Below, in pieces: positions 22,901-33,148 of a DNA stretch of 64,000 nucleotides. Position 1 is the first letter of the stretch. Each line of letters starts with the position of its first letter. The stretch lies in NCBI RefSeq assembly GCF_963678635.1, contig NC_087063.1, forward strand, positions 14,639,006-14,703,005, written 5' to 3'. The DNA is from Symsagittifera roscoffensis (taxonomy: Eukaryota; Xenacoelomorpha; Acoela; Convolutidae). Under the pieces are notes generated by a model. That model did not search any database. It was not told where the DNA came from and saw nothing but the letters and a program-made list of their open reading frames with translations. Position numbers and translations under genes: made by a program.

Positions 22901-25900
22901 TCGAATTTATTTTTCGGCTATCCGGGAGCGAATTTATTTTTCGGCTATCCGGGTATTCGGCTCCGTGACACGCCACCGGATTTTGACTGGAATATGCGAT
23001 GAAGGGACTCCTAACTGTAACCTCGGTTACTCTGATGGTTTTGACCTTCTGGTTACTTTTTAAAAAAGTTTGTGATTATGTTTGATTTCATTTCAATTTT
23101 TAAATTTCAGTGTGTATCCAGTTTTTGACGAAGTTTGAACAATCGCTGACCGATGAAGATAGAAAAACACCTGAATCCCTAGAAAAGAAACTGAGGGCGA
23201 CATGTAAAACAGCTAAGAACAAGGACGAGAGATTTGTAAGTTGATTTAATTGTGCCTTGATTTTAAGGAAAATAATTGGAAGCGTGACCCGGGACTAGTT
23301 TAGAAGTATGAATCCATTTCAAACATCATTTCGAAGTAAGGTCTCAAAATTTCCATGTGATTCCTAAAGAATGTCAAAAAATACAATAACGTAAGAAGAA
23401 AAGTATCATTACTCACCCGGATTACCAGCAAAAGTATGTAAAATCAAGTTTGAAGACAGTTTCTGGGTTGTTTCCAAATCGTTATAGTCTAAAATTTTTC
23501 AGAGCAACGTCATTATAAACATGAGATCTGAATCGGGGGATGAATTTTATTTATAGGTTTTCCTTTTAAAAGTTTTTTTGCTTTTAAAGTTTACTGGTGA
23601 TGTGATAAACTAGTGGACAAGATTAAGTTGTGTCCACTAAACTTCTGGACTGAATTATCAATTATCATTTTGCAATTGAAGTGTTTCTTGTTTTCAATAG
23701 TTTTCAGATTTTCCTGCGGAATAAAAAATTTTATCACAAAAAGTGTCAATCATACATGTACCGACCTTTTACCAGAAAAGCTATAAAATTGACCTTTTAG
23801 TAGACCCGATAAACAAATTTGATTTACAGATGTAATGACGCCGTTTAGTCTGGTTAAAGACAAAGATTTCATGTCTCAGCGAAGTTCTGTTTGTTGTAAC
23901 TGCTTCTTTTTCGAATCTTCCACTAATAGTGTTGATCCAGTTTTCTCAAATTAGGTTACGGTTATCAAAAAAGCGCCAATCTTAAATCATTCCATAAATT
24001 CAAAGAGTTTAAAGGGCATCTATTTTTTTTCTTTGAAAATCAAAAGTTGAGATTTTTTTCAATGAAGTCAGTGTGTTTTTTGATGTTCACTTGCGTTTAT
24101 TACTCTTTTCCAATCTTCGATTGGCTATGTTTTTAAATTATAACAAGACTGCTTGTTTCAGGGCGAAGTCCTGAATGTTGCGACTGCCTTTTAAAGTCTG
24201 TGGAGCAGTAATAACAAGGAAAATTTAAATGTGATAAAGTAACATTAAAATTTTTTTCTAAAAAGTTTGAGATTTTTTGTAAAAGCATCCCCGCACACGC
24301 CATATTAAGTACAAAGGGATAGATTTTGCTCCTACTAACAAATCAATTATGGCATATAATCTTCCTTGAACCAATTTGGAACGATTTCTAAGACGTATTA
24401 AATCTCGCCTACGCGTTAATAGCGCGAAATATATCGCAAGTCGGAACAATAATTAAGTTGTTGCATTGTGGTCTGGTAAAAGGTCGGTCTGTTAAAAGAC
24501 CCAGCCCCAAACATACATTGTTTATGAAATTCAAAGAGCTTTAAGGCCATATATTTTTATTTGTTCAAAAGTTGAAGATTTTGAGCAATTGTTTTTTTTT
24601 TAAAAAATCAATGAAAAACATTACCCAATCAATGATATATAATTTAATCTTTTCCTTGGTAGGAAGGACGATTTCAAAAATTGTTTTATCGATTAGCCCA
24701 TATAAACCAACAATTGTCTGCTTTTCTGCTCTTAGACCATTTCTGCTCTTAGACCACTCTGCTCATTGACTGGACACAGTTGGTGCTTGGCAAATAAGGC
24801 GACAGGACATTAGGGCGACAAGATATTGAGATGAGAAAAATGTATTAGTATCCAAATTTACGACAAATACTAGCAATGTCATCCCAAAAAAATTTTACAG
24901 ACAACGAACAAGCTAAATACGAGAACTTTAGCCGAATTATTGTCTCATTTAATAATGGTTGATGCGTGTTTAATTGTTGAAACTTCCGTTTTGTTTTTCT
25001 CAGAAATGTATGTATAACCATCATTTTGCGTCTTGTATGTATCAGAAATGTATTTCGCGTGTTAAAACAATCATTTCGCAGTGTCAATTTCTAAGAAATG
25101 TACTTTCTCATCTAAAAGTCTCATTTAAAACGGTTGTCGCCTTAACGGCTTTCGCCTTTTTCCCCAGTCACCGTATGTTGGCTATGTTAATTATTGCAAT
25201 TAATTGTTAATTCAATAGTTAATTACACATCCCTGCTTCGCAGTCCTGTCGCATGAATTAAAAAGTTCACAGATTAGTTTCGAGAACTTTTATTAAACGT
25301 TTCCGAAAACCGATTAGATTGATATTACTACATAAATTTTTGTTAATAATTTTCTGCAATATCGCCGTTGTCATCAATGGGTTTTCAAGTGAGTGTAAAC
25401 TCTAATTAACTCAATGAGTGGGATTTGATAATATTTTCAAAATTAATCAATAGTTTTGTGAATATCTTAAGTAATCTGGTTAACAAACCAAATGAATATG
25501 ATCGACACAACTATTGTTTTTAGTGTTATTACATCGGAGCAGCTGAAACTTCAGCAACTGGAATAATTCAGCAGGTAGTCAAGCCAGTCAAAATGTTCAT
25601 GCCAGCAGCAAAGATATGTGAAAACAAATTGAAGCCTTTGGATTCACAAATCTGTGCCTTGCAATATGGTAAGTAATGTTCACAGCATTGAATTCTGATG
25701 ATTATGAATTAATTCTTATTTAGCTATAAAGCAACATCCTCAGCAACATAATGAGTTAGTTTAAAAAAAAACAAATACAATATTCTTCGAAAGAAAGATT
25801 GAGAATGCCGCCTGTATAGACTGTTTTTATAACTGAAGGGCTAGTTTTATTTAGAAAAGGCTCAAAACCTCAGTGTTTGGCAAATGTATGCATTGACAAT

Positions 25901-27555
25901 AGAATTCATCAATTTGGAGGTCAGCCTACGTTGTCATAATAGTCTGAAAAGCCAAAGTTTCAAAATGTTTTTCTCTACACTAAGTTAAACTTTTTCTTGG
26001 AATCCAATTCAAATCGCGGCTGAAAGGGCTTCATTATGATACCATACTTGCCTTCCCTTCAAGTTTTTCCTGAGATAGTCAAAGTTAGAAATAGGAAACA
26101 CATCCTGCGCCATAGTTCCTTCCCACCGCTAGGGGACGATCGGAACAATATCAATAAAAGGTAAATTGCAGTGCGGTGCCTCTAGTAGATAATTGTACAC
26201 GCATTGATACATGCGTTTTTTCCACTTAGAATTCAAATTCTCCATGAGGGCGTTAAAGTTACTGAGCAACCATGCGGATGATCATTGTGAATAAAAATGG
26301 CTTATATGAAAAACAAACTCAGTGGAATGAAATTGATTCTAAAAATACAAATGCTTGAGATTTCCCATGCTCGGAGGTAATTTACTTCAAGCTGGAAGTG
26401 ACATAATAGCAATTCATCGAAATTAACTTTTTTAAATTTAACTTACGAAGTGTCAATGCACATAGTGAAGACACTTATATAAACAGTTTTTTTTAATAAT
26501 CGATGAACGCAGTGTAGACTCTTATAAATTCACTTTTCCGCGGTTTGACTTTTGTTTTCTTTAAGTTCAGTTCATTTCCTTTTTAAAAGAAAGGAAAACT
26601 CCCCTAGCGCACAGAAAAAGTGTAAAAGTCACGAAAAACGTGATCAAATTTTAGTTTTGAAGGTGAATTTTAATTTTGAGATTTTGCAGTGGAATAAAAA
26701 ATTTTCCTATTAATCCAGTTTTCTTAAATTGGGTTAATTTTATCGAAAAAGTGTCAATCATAAGTTGTTTTTGAAATTCAAAGAGATTTTGTCTTTAAAA
26801 TTCGAAGTGAAGTTTTTTCAAAAAACAAGTCAGTATTTTTTCTGTTTTTTTTTGCGTTCATGAAACTTTTCCAACTCTGTGTTGGCTATGGTTAGATTTT
26901 CCTGCAGAACAGAAAATTACCTATTGACCGAGTTTTCTTTAATTGGTTTAGCTTCATGAAAAAATTCTGCTATAAAAGATTCCTGAATTTCAAAGTGATC
27001 TATCTTGATTTGCTTTTCCTTCGAAGACTCTTAGCATAGTGGTATTAAGTTCACTTTGAGATTGTCATATCGTGTTTTCGAGATCCTGCCGTCGCAATGA
27101 TAGTATGGCAAGGGTTGTTAGTGGCAATGATAGTACCAATTTCGGCTGTACTAGTGGTATCAAGTTAAAGTTCTAGACGCAAAAAATAAGAGAAAATGAC
27201 TATAAAAGAAACTGACTATCCTCAGATAATCTGGATAACCTCCGATAGATCCTCTGCGAATAATAGAAACCCAGTTATTGTATGGATTGTTCAAAAAAAT
27301 TAATAATTTTTTTGGTTTTACTTGAGTTCAATGGAACTTTCTTGGCTATTTTGGCTTAGTTTGTAAATCTGTTCTATTTCAGAAAAACAGATTGACCTTG
27401 ATAGTGTTGATTTGAACAAACTGCGAGTTAAGGAACTGAAGAAAATTCTAGAAACTTGGGACGAAACTTGCAAAGGATGCACAGAGAAGACAGATTACAT
27501 CAAACTCATCAACGAACTGAAGCCAAAGTATCAGAAGCCAAAACAGGAACTATAG
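19875..27555 (+). CDS. MANF: Mesencephalic astrocyte-derived neurotrophic factor homologue (MANF/ARMET), 4 exons, 176 aa
   Basis: Exons are 19,875-19,962, 23,111-23,235, 25,524-25,668 and 27,383-27,555. All introns are GT-AG, phases are 1, 0 and 1, and together the exons give 176 codons with no stop. The product is a secreted or ER-resident protein. A signal peptide ([17 protein letters not shown]) is followed by KLKEGDCEV, the start of the saposin-like N-terminal domain. The C-terminal SAP-like domain has [16 protein letters not shown] and the CKGC motif, and the tail KQEL is an ER-retention (KDEL-type) signal. All eight family cysteines are present: one each in DCEV, VCIQ, TCKT, FCYY, KICE and QICA, and two in CKGC. 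Length (family about 179) and exon layout fit. Known role of the family: ER-stress protection, binding of the chaperone BiP, trophic secretion. The first donor (GTTAGA) is non-standard but keeps the frame. Intron 1 carries a SINE, a LINE and a DNA element. Confidence 0.95.
20437..20617 (+). mobile_element. tRNA-derived SINE, copy 2
   Basis: In MANF intron 1. It starts GCAGCCGTGGCCTAGTTGG (box A), has box B GCGTTCGAACC at about 20,487, a shared body (TTGGAGGGGTCACAGTGCCA), and ends AGGAGGCTAATAAAAAACAA. It is the same family as 10,941-11,130. Box A and box B fit pol III consensus better in this copy, so it is the younger or less damaged one. Confidence 0.85.
20723..21990 (-). mobile_element. 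5'-truncated non-LTR retrotransposon (Jockey/RTE-type RT end) with (TTC)n tail
   Basis: Antisense in MANF intron 1. The minus-strand frame 21,990-21,550 begins just after the YADD position and contains [16 protein letters not shown] and [20 protein letters not shown], the usual LINE palm-thumb boundary. It continues in a second frame (21,553-21,101) with [20 protein letters not shown], the typical C-terminal end. The 3' end is a (TTC)7 tail at 20,723-20,746. The 5' junction falls near 21,985, where a G-rich stretch begins. A frame change occurs near 21,552. It belongs to a different clade from copies A and B, because the tail and the C-terminus differ. Confidence 0.8.
22196..22978. mobile_element. 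DNA transposon fragment or MITE bounded by ~38-bp inverted repeats
   Basis: Left end: GCACGGAGCAGCATTCCCGG followed by ATAGCCGAAAAAAATAAAT. The right end at about 22,935-22,978, read on the minus strand, is TCACGGAGCCGAATACCCGG followed by ATAGCCGAAAAATAAAT. On the right the inner part of the repeat occurs three times in tandem (22,885-22,955). The interior has G-rich stretches and a block similar to 1,475-1,520. No transposase frame is seen. The superfamily is unknown. Confidence 0.6.
23111..23235 (+). CDS. MANF: MANF exon 2
   Basis: Acceptor AAATTTCAG, donor TTT|GTAAGT. The exon codes for the saposin-like helices with VCIQFL and [13 protein letters not shown]. Confidence 0.95.
23236..25523. 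other. MANF intron 2
   Basis: Intron sequence, AT-rich, with no recognised gene or repeat inside. Open frames on either strand are short and without character. Confidence 0.8.
25524..25668 (+). CDS. MANF: MANF exon 3
   Basis: Acceptor TTGTTTTTAG, donor G|GTAAGT. It codes for [15 protein letters not shown], then KICENKL and QICALQY, so it carries three conserved cysteines. Confidence 0.95.
25669..27382. other. MANF intron 3
   Basis: Intron sequence. Loose repetition of the phrase TTGAAATTCAAAGAG and of CCAGTTTTCTTAAATTGG occurs here and in intron 2, which suggests old shared repeats. No gene is seen. Confidence 0.8.
27383..27555 (+). CDS. MANF: MANF exon 4
   Basis: Acceptor TTCTATTTCAG. It codes for the C-terminal SAP-like domain with CKGC and the KQEL tail, then TAG at 27,553. 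Confidence 0.95.
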
Positions 27556-28290
27556 ACCGTACAAATGAAAAATGTTCATTTCATTTTTTGGGACATACTG
27601 GAGGAAATGAGAATGCTCAGAGATTGGAACTTGAAAGGATAAAAAATGACCTTGTTTTTGTTTAACTCCATATCATCCATTAATACTTCCACTTAAATTT
27701 GTCATTTTCTTGACCTGTTTGAATTATTTGGTTTTGAATTCGAATTATTACGAGTGTAAATTTAAGTTTGTTCGAAATTTGGGAACAAAAAATTTTTTGA
27801 TTGAAAAAGGAAATATTTATGATGACAATTTCAAATTAACATTAATCAGTTAAACTGAATGAATTGAAAAGTGCTTAATAATTTAAGCGGGTTGTTTATT
27901 AATCACCTTTGATATTTGGATAACGGTTAGTTATAAAAATTCTACTGAATACAGTTTGTATTAAAAAATTTGTTCGAGAAAAATTGAACTCATTGAGAGG
28001 TCAGCAAGCCTCATTATTCCTGCCCGCTCCACTCACCCTCCAAACATAATCATCCTTTTTACGAGGTCACGAGTGATTTTACATGGTTAAATATGAATAC
28101 TAGTATATTTGTCGTGACCTAATTAGTCCGCGTGCCAATTTTTCAAATAGTGATCAAAAATTTTGTTTTAATAAAATTTTGCAGGTGGGATGCATTAATA
28201 TGATGCTAATTTCGGGAGGAGGAAGAATAACCATTTTGCACAAGTCAAACTACAGGTTAAGGTCAACACAGATGAATTGTTAATAACTTT
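27556..28290. other. MANF 3' flank
   Basis: Probable 3' UTR and intergenic DNA. No perfect polyadenylation signal close to the stop stands out. No gene is seen. Confidence 0.5.
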
Positions 28291-28640
28291 ACGCTTGCGA
28301 TAGCAAGTGTATTGCAACCGGGTACTAGACGTTTTTCTCCCGTATATATTTTGTTCACAGAATAGTCATAATTAGAAATGGCAAAGTTAGTTTCAATTCG
28401 TAATGATTATACTTGCGATATCAAATGTATTGCAACCGTGTACTCGACTCATTTTATCGTAAATAACTTTGTTTACAGAATGGTCATATTTAGAAATGGT
28501 AAATTGATATTCAATTCATGATGATTACACTAGCCAAGCAAATTTATTGCAACCGCTTACTCGACTTTTTTTCACATAATTAACTTTGAGCACAGAAGTT
28601 CAAAATTAGAAATGGAAAATATTGGTTCAGTGCATAATGA
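28291..28640 (+). repeat. ~120-bp tandem repeat, three diverged units
   Basis: Units start near 28,291, 28,411 and 28,531 with versions of CTTGCGATAGCAAGTGTATT and GCAACCGGGTACTAGAC, then GTAAATAACTTTGTTCACAG and TTAGAAATGG. The same phrase opens the repeat modules near 31,280, 32,265, 33,778 and 34,762. Confidence 0.8.
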
Positions 28641-28699
28641 ATTCAAGTTTTTTTGCAACCCCGTAACACTTGGTATGGAGGTTACGAAAATGTCAGGGA

Positions 28700-29160
28700 T
28701 GTCAAAGGGATGACAAGAACTAATTTTAAAAAAAAATGGTTAAAACTCCGTTTATTTGTCTGCTTATGTTTTGTCGGCTTAGTTGCCACATTGTAGAGTT
28801 GTTGTTTTTTGCTGTACGCAATTTACCTTGTAGTGGCGATGGTATTTTGATTTACTTCTGCTGCTTGTAATTTCACTGTTTTACTTCGTATATACAATTT
28901 TTTTTTCGCGTACAACTTTATTCAGCGCAATTTATTTTGGCCTGTATTTTATCGTCTTGATGGCCTTGAATTGCGTCGTTTCAAGACGAAGCTGTTTGTG
29001 TGCTGGTAAGGGTATTTCAAGAAGTAGGGAACTCGAAGAGCTTTTATTAGCTATTATGTCTTTGAGCTTTTTCGGCTGAAACGGTTTGTGCTCAGGTACT
29101 TTTTGTAAATGAGCTAGCATTAAATTTTCTTGTCTTGTCTATGTTTTTTTCTTAGAGTCA
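28700..29160 (+). repeat. Diverged copy of the module found at 31.3-31.9 and 32.3-32.9 kb
   Basis: It shares the order TTTGTCTGCTTATGTTTTGTC, then GGCTTAGTTGCCACATT, a GCTGTACGCA/GCTGTAAACA phrase and a stretch with TTTTCGGC and GGTTTGTGCTCAGG. It is the older relative of the modules inside the 2.5-kb duplication. Confidence 0.6.
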
Positions 29161-30650
29161 ATGAACGTGGTACAGAATCCTATATTTTTGTTGATTCGTT
29201 TTTTCGTGAAAAAAATGTTAAAACGCTCTTATAACCACAGATGTGAAATCTTTCATTTTAATGCATACATGAATGGAATCGACTTAAGTGGATATGCTTT
29301 TTTTATAGTTCAATTCAAACTCATCTGCTAAACCTGAGGTAAACAGAGCTCTCCAGAATTAAACGTGGAAATGGCGCGAAAAATTAAATGATTTCTAGTT
29401 TCGAAGGTTGTTTAAGTTCTTAGTGGAAATCAAAGCTTTACTAATTGATCCATATGAATCAAATTGATTTCACGTTACCCAAAACGTGACAATCACAAAG
29501 TGTTCTTGAGAAGCAACGAGCTTGAAGGTCATGTGCTTTTAATTTTGAATTTGCATGTCATTTCTTTATGATTCCTTGCGTTCATTGACTCCTCCAACTT
29601 TCTGTTGCCTATGTGTTTCATATCAGTGTCAATTTGGTGCGCGATGTGATGAAATGATCTGAAATTTGCAAATTTTACAGCATATTTTTTCAAAAAAAAT
29701 GATGAGAAAATCATTTGAAAATTTTTTGAAAGTTTTCAATTCTGCAAAATAATTTTTGGGTTTTTGAAGTTTTTAATTCCAAAATACGGCAAGAATTTCA
29801 AATTTTTTTATGTGAAGTAAAGTTAAGATTTCACAACTTATTTTCTAAAACGCCTGCTCACTCAAAAATTCTATATCCGGTATTTTCGACACTGTGACAA
29901 AATTTTTTTAAAGCCGCAATGATTTTTTAGGAAAGTTTTAACATTAGTTGAGGCCCAAATCTACTTTGTAATGATTTAATTTCAGATTTTTTAAAATTTC
30001 ATTTCATTTTTTTTGTTCAAAGAAAAGCATTCTCTACTATCGGATAGCGAAAGTGTAAAGGTCCCGAAAAACTTCATCAACTTCTAAATTTGAAAAAGGA
30101 TTTAATTATCAGACTCCTAAGCGAAATAAAAATTCAACTTTTTACTCAAGTTTTCCGCAACAGGATTAACTTTTTTTATCAAAAAAGGGTCAAGCAATAG
30201 TTGTTTCTTCGAAATTCGGAAGTTGAAACAATCAGTTTTTTCTGCGTTCCCCGACATTTTTTCATCTGTGGTTTCGATGAATAAAATAAACTTTCTCTAG
30301 CCTTAAAGACCAGTTTTCATAGAATGGTACGAACTCACTTAACTTAATCGCTCGAAGTTAGTCTGAACATCAAAAATTTAAAACCAAGTTTTCTCCAAAC
30401 TGGGACAACTTTTTGGAAAATTTTTAGCTGTCGTTCGAATCACGACTGAAAGGGCTTTATTATGATAATGCCAATCGTCTTACTTCTATGATCATTTGTG
30501 GTACCTGAGCTTGCCTAGAGCTCAAAAAAGAAAAGGAAACCAGTTTCTAAGAAAACAACTCTGAGGCGAAATATGATTGACTGATTAAACAAAACTAATT
30601 CATTTGAATTTTCAAAAATCAATTGAAATAAATAATTCGGCAACGTATTG
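29160..30650. other. Non-coding stretch, no gene seen
   Basis: AT-rich sequence. Fragments resemble intron 3 of MANF (phrases such as CTCATCTGCTAAACCTGAGGTA, which also occur near 37,500). No gene is supported. Confidence 0.5.
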
Positions 30651-33148
30651 ACGTTTTAGCTCAATTTAAGGTATATTTGGTAAGGAAACAAAAAAATTTG
30701 CAAAAATTTCTGTTGATTTTACCAGTTGGAAACCAATGGTTGTACAAACTTGTGAAGCGTGACTATAATTCTTCCACTTTCAAACTTTGAGCCAGTCTTT
30801 TCTTTATAACATGCGCTTTCTGTTTTTTTCTAAAAAAAATTCTATACATCAAAAAACATTTAAAAAAATTCATAATCTCGGCTTTAAATAAGATTAGCCA
30901 TTACGTCGCGTGTTTTTGATAACCAAATTTTTTGAACTTTTTTCAACTTCACCTCAGATTTCTCGTCTTCCATTTTAATGGATGGCAATTGATTTTCTTA
31001 CGCTCAAGCGCCTTATATTTCGTTGAAAAATATGAAGACCAAATGTGCTTGCAGCAGCTTACAATTTTATTTTGCAATACTCAATTGCATTCTGTGAAAG
31101 CTTAAGATTTTTAAAATTGAATGGCAAAGTTAGAAGAAAACGAAAAATATACATATTTGAAATGTTTGAAGCCCCGATTTTGCGCTTCAAATCTTTTCCT
31201 AGCAAAACTGTATCAAATTAATCAGAGAAGTAGAAAAAAAACGAAAATTTTAGTATCAATTTTTTTCACAGCTAATTGCCCATGTGATAGCAAAGGTATT
31301 GCAATCGGGTACTCGTTTTTTTTCTGTAAACAACTTTGTCCACAACTTTGGTACCTTGGCTCACAATGAATTCAAGTTTTGTAGTTTATCTTGCACACTT
31401 AGCCTGTTAATAACGAATACTCCTGGGACGTCAAAGGTCCAGGGTTCGAATCTGGCCAGGACCGGTTTTTTTCAAACGGTAATTGATACGGTTCAAAAAA
31501 AATTCGGACTATTATTTTTCTGCTGATGTTTTATCGACCTAGTTGCCACATCTGAGAGTTGTTTATTTTAGCTGTAAACAGTTTTAACTGCAGTTGGTTT
31601 TAGCATTTTAAAAATCCGTCCGAATCAAAAATTGCTTTTCACATTGGCTGTTAATTTTTTTTATAAATTCATTTTTTTCTTTTCCGTTTTTTTTGTCGTT
31701 ATAGTAAACTCCGGGCTAATTAATATCGACTTAGCGGCCTCTTATTGCGTGATTACGTTCGAAAAAATTTTTGTGCGCGTATGTGTGCTCTGAGGGGAGA
31801 AGGGACTTAACCTTTTTTTATAAGTTAAGTATTTTTCTTTTCTTTTCTGACAATGGTTGGTTTTGAAGCCACCCACATTTTTGTGTATCAGAAATTTTGA
31901 TCAAGATTTCTTGATTCGCGCGCTTTAATGATCCGTTTGCTATTTTGAATGATTCAAAAACCTGCAGTGTTTTGAAACATTGTTTCAATTTTTGTGAAGT
32001 TGAAATGTTTTAAATTTTGAGATAACTCACTTCGAATTATAATCTCTGTTAGGAGTTGGATTGGCGCCATAGACCAAACGTTATCCTACCTTATAACTGG
32101 AAGAGTAGAACTTTTTCAGTTTTTGTTGTTGCTACGTTTCTGCAAAAACAAAAAATTGTTTCAGTTGTTTTGAAAAAGAGTTTTGCTTCCAAATAAAATA
32201 TTCAGTGATGCGAAATTGATCTCGAATGATCTTAGTGATTGATTTACAAGTTTACTTATTACTCTTGCGACAAAAAATTGTATTACAATCGGGTACTAGG
32301 TTTTTTCCCGTAAAAAACTCTGCCCACAGGACTCATTGGACTCCTGATGGTACCTTGGTTCATAATGAATAAAAATTTTGTAGTATCTCCGGTGTTAACG
32401 AATACGCCTGGGACGGAGAAGTTCCTGTTTTGGAATCTGAGCAGGACAAGTTTTTTTCAAACGGTAAATATTCCATTTCAAAAAAATTTCGGTCTATTAT
32501 TTGTCTGCTTAGGTTTTGTCGGTTTAATTGCCACATTTCAGAATCGTTTATTTTAGCTGTAAACAATTTTCACTGCAGTTTTTTGAGGATTTTAAAGTCT
32601 GACCGAATCGAATTTTGCTTTGAACATTGGTTGTAACTTTACCAGTTCGGTTTGTTAAATTTTCACTTTTTTCCCATTTTTTTAAATCTTTTTTAACGGC
32701 TTAATAACTTTCGGCATAATTAATACCGACTTAGCGGCCTCTTATTGCGTGGTGACGCCAGAAAAAAAAACTTTTTTGTGCGTGTGTGTATGCTCTTAGG
32801 GGATAAGGGACTTGTCATTTTTTATAAGTTAAGAATTTTTTTGAATTTCTTTTCGGCATGAAGGGTTTATGCTCAGGTTTTTTCAGCTTTGTTACCGCTC
32901 GGTTATTAAAAATTAAAATTCAATGAACCATCCGGCGCATTTGGCGTAAAGGTAAAACAATTGCTTAAGACGGCAGAGATTTATGGCTTGAATCCGGCCG
33001 GGTTCTTTTTTGCAAACTACAGTTCTTGCGCTCTTTCGGACTATAGTCCGTCGGTTTACTTTTGTCAGCTTAGTACCCGTAGCTCGATGGGTCAACTTTA
33101 TTCCAAGTTGCTGTAACAGCCTATGCTTGAGACGACGAAGACCGGAAG
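30651..33148 (+). repeat. 2.5-kb tandem duplication, copy A
   Basis: Starts at ACGTTTTAGCTC and ends at GACGAAGACCGGAAG, immediately followed by copy B. The copies differ by only a handful of bases (for example one T in a run, and single substitutions near 31,080 and 31,725), so the duplication is recent. Inside each copy are two related modules (about 31,266-31,900 and 32,262-32,950 in A) with tRNA-like pieces. Open frames occur in identical pairs in both copies and have no protein character. Confidence 0.95.
31390..31465 (+). repeat. tRNA-like module with box B
   Basis: TTAATAACGAATACTCCTGG leads to AAGGTCCAGGGTTCGAATCT, which fits the box B/T-arm of a tRNA and is followed by GGCCAGGACC. 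The 5' half does not fold convincingly as a tRNA. The module is repeated at 33,887-33,962 in copy B and in weaker form near 32,392. A decayed tRNA-derived repeat is the best reading. Confidence 0.5.

Noticed and set aside
31121-31526. Pairs of identical frames in both 2.5-kb copies as conserved proteins
   Set aside because: They are identical because the whole DNA block was duplicated recently. No coding signature is visible.
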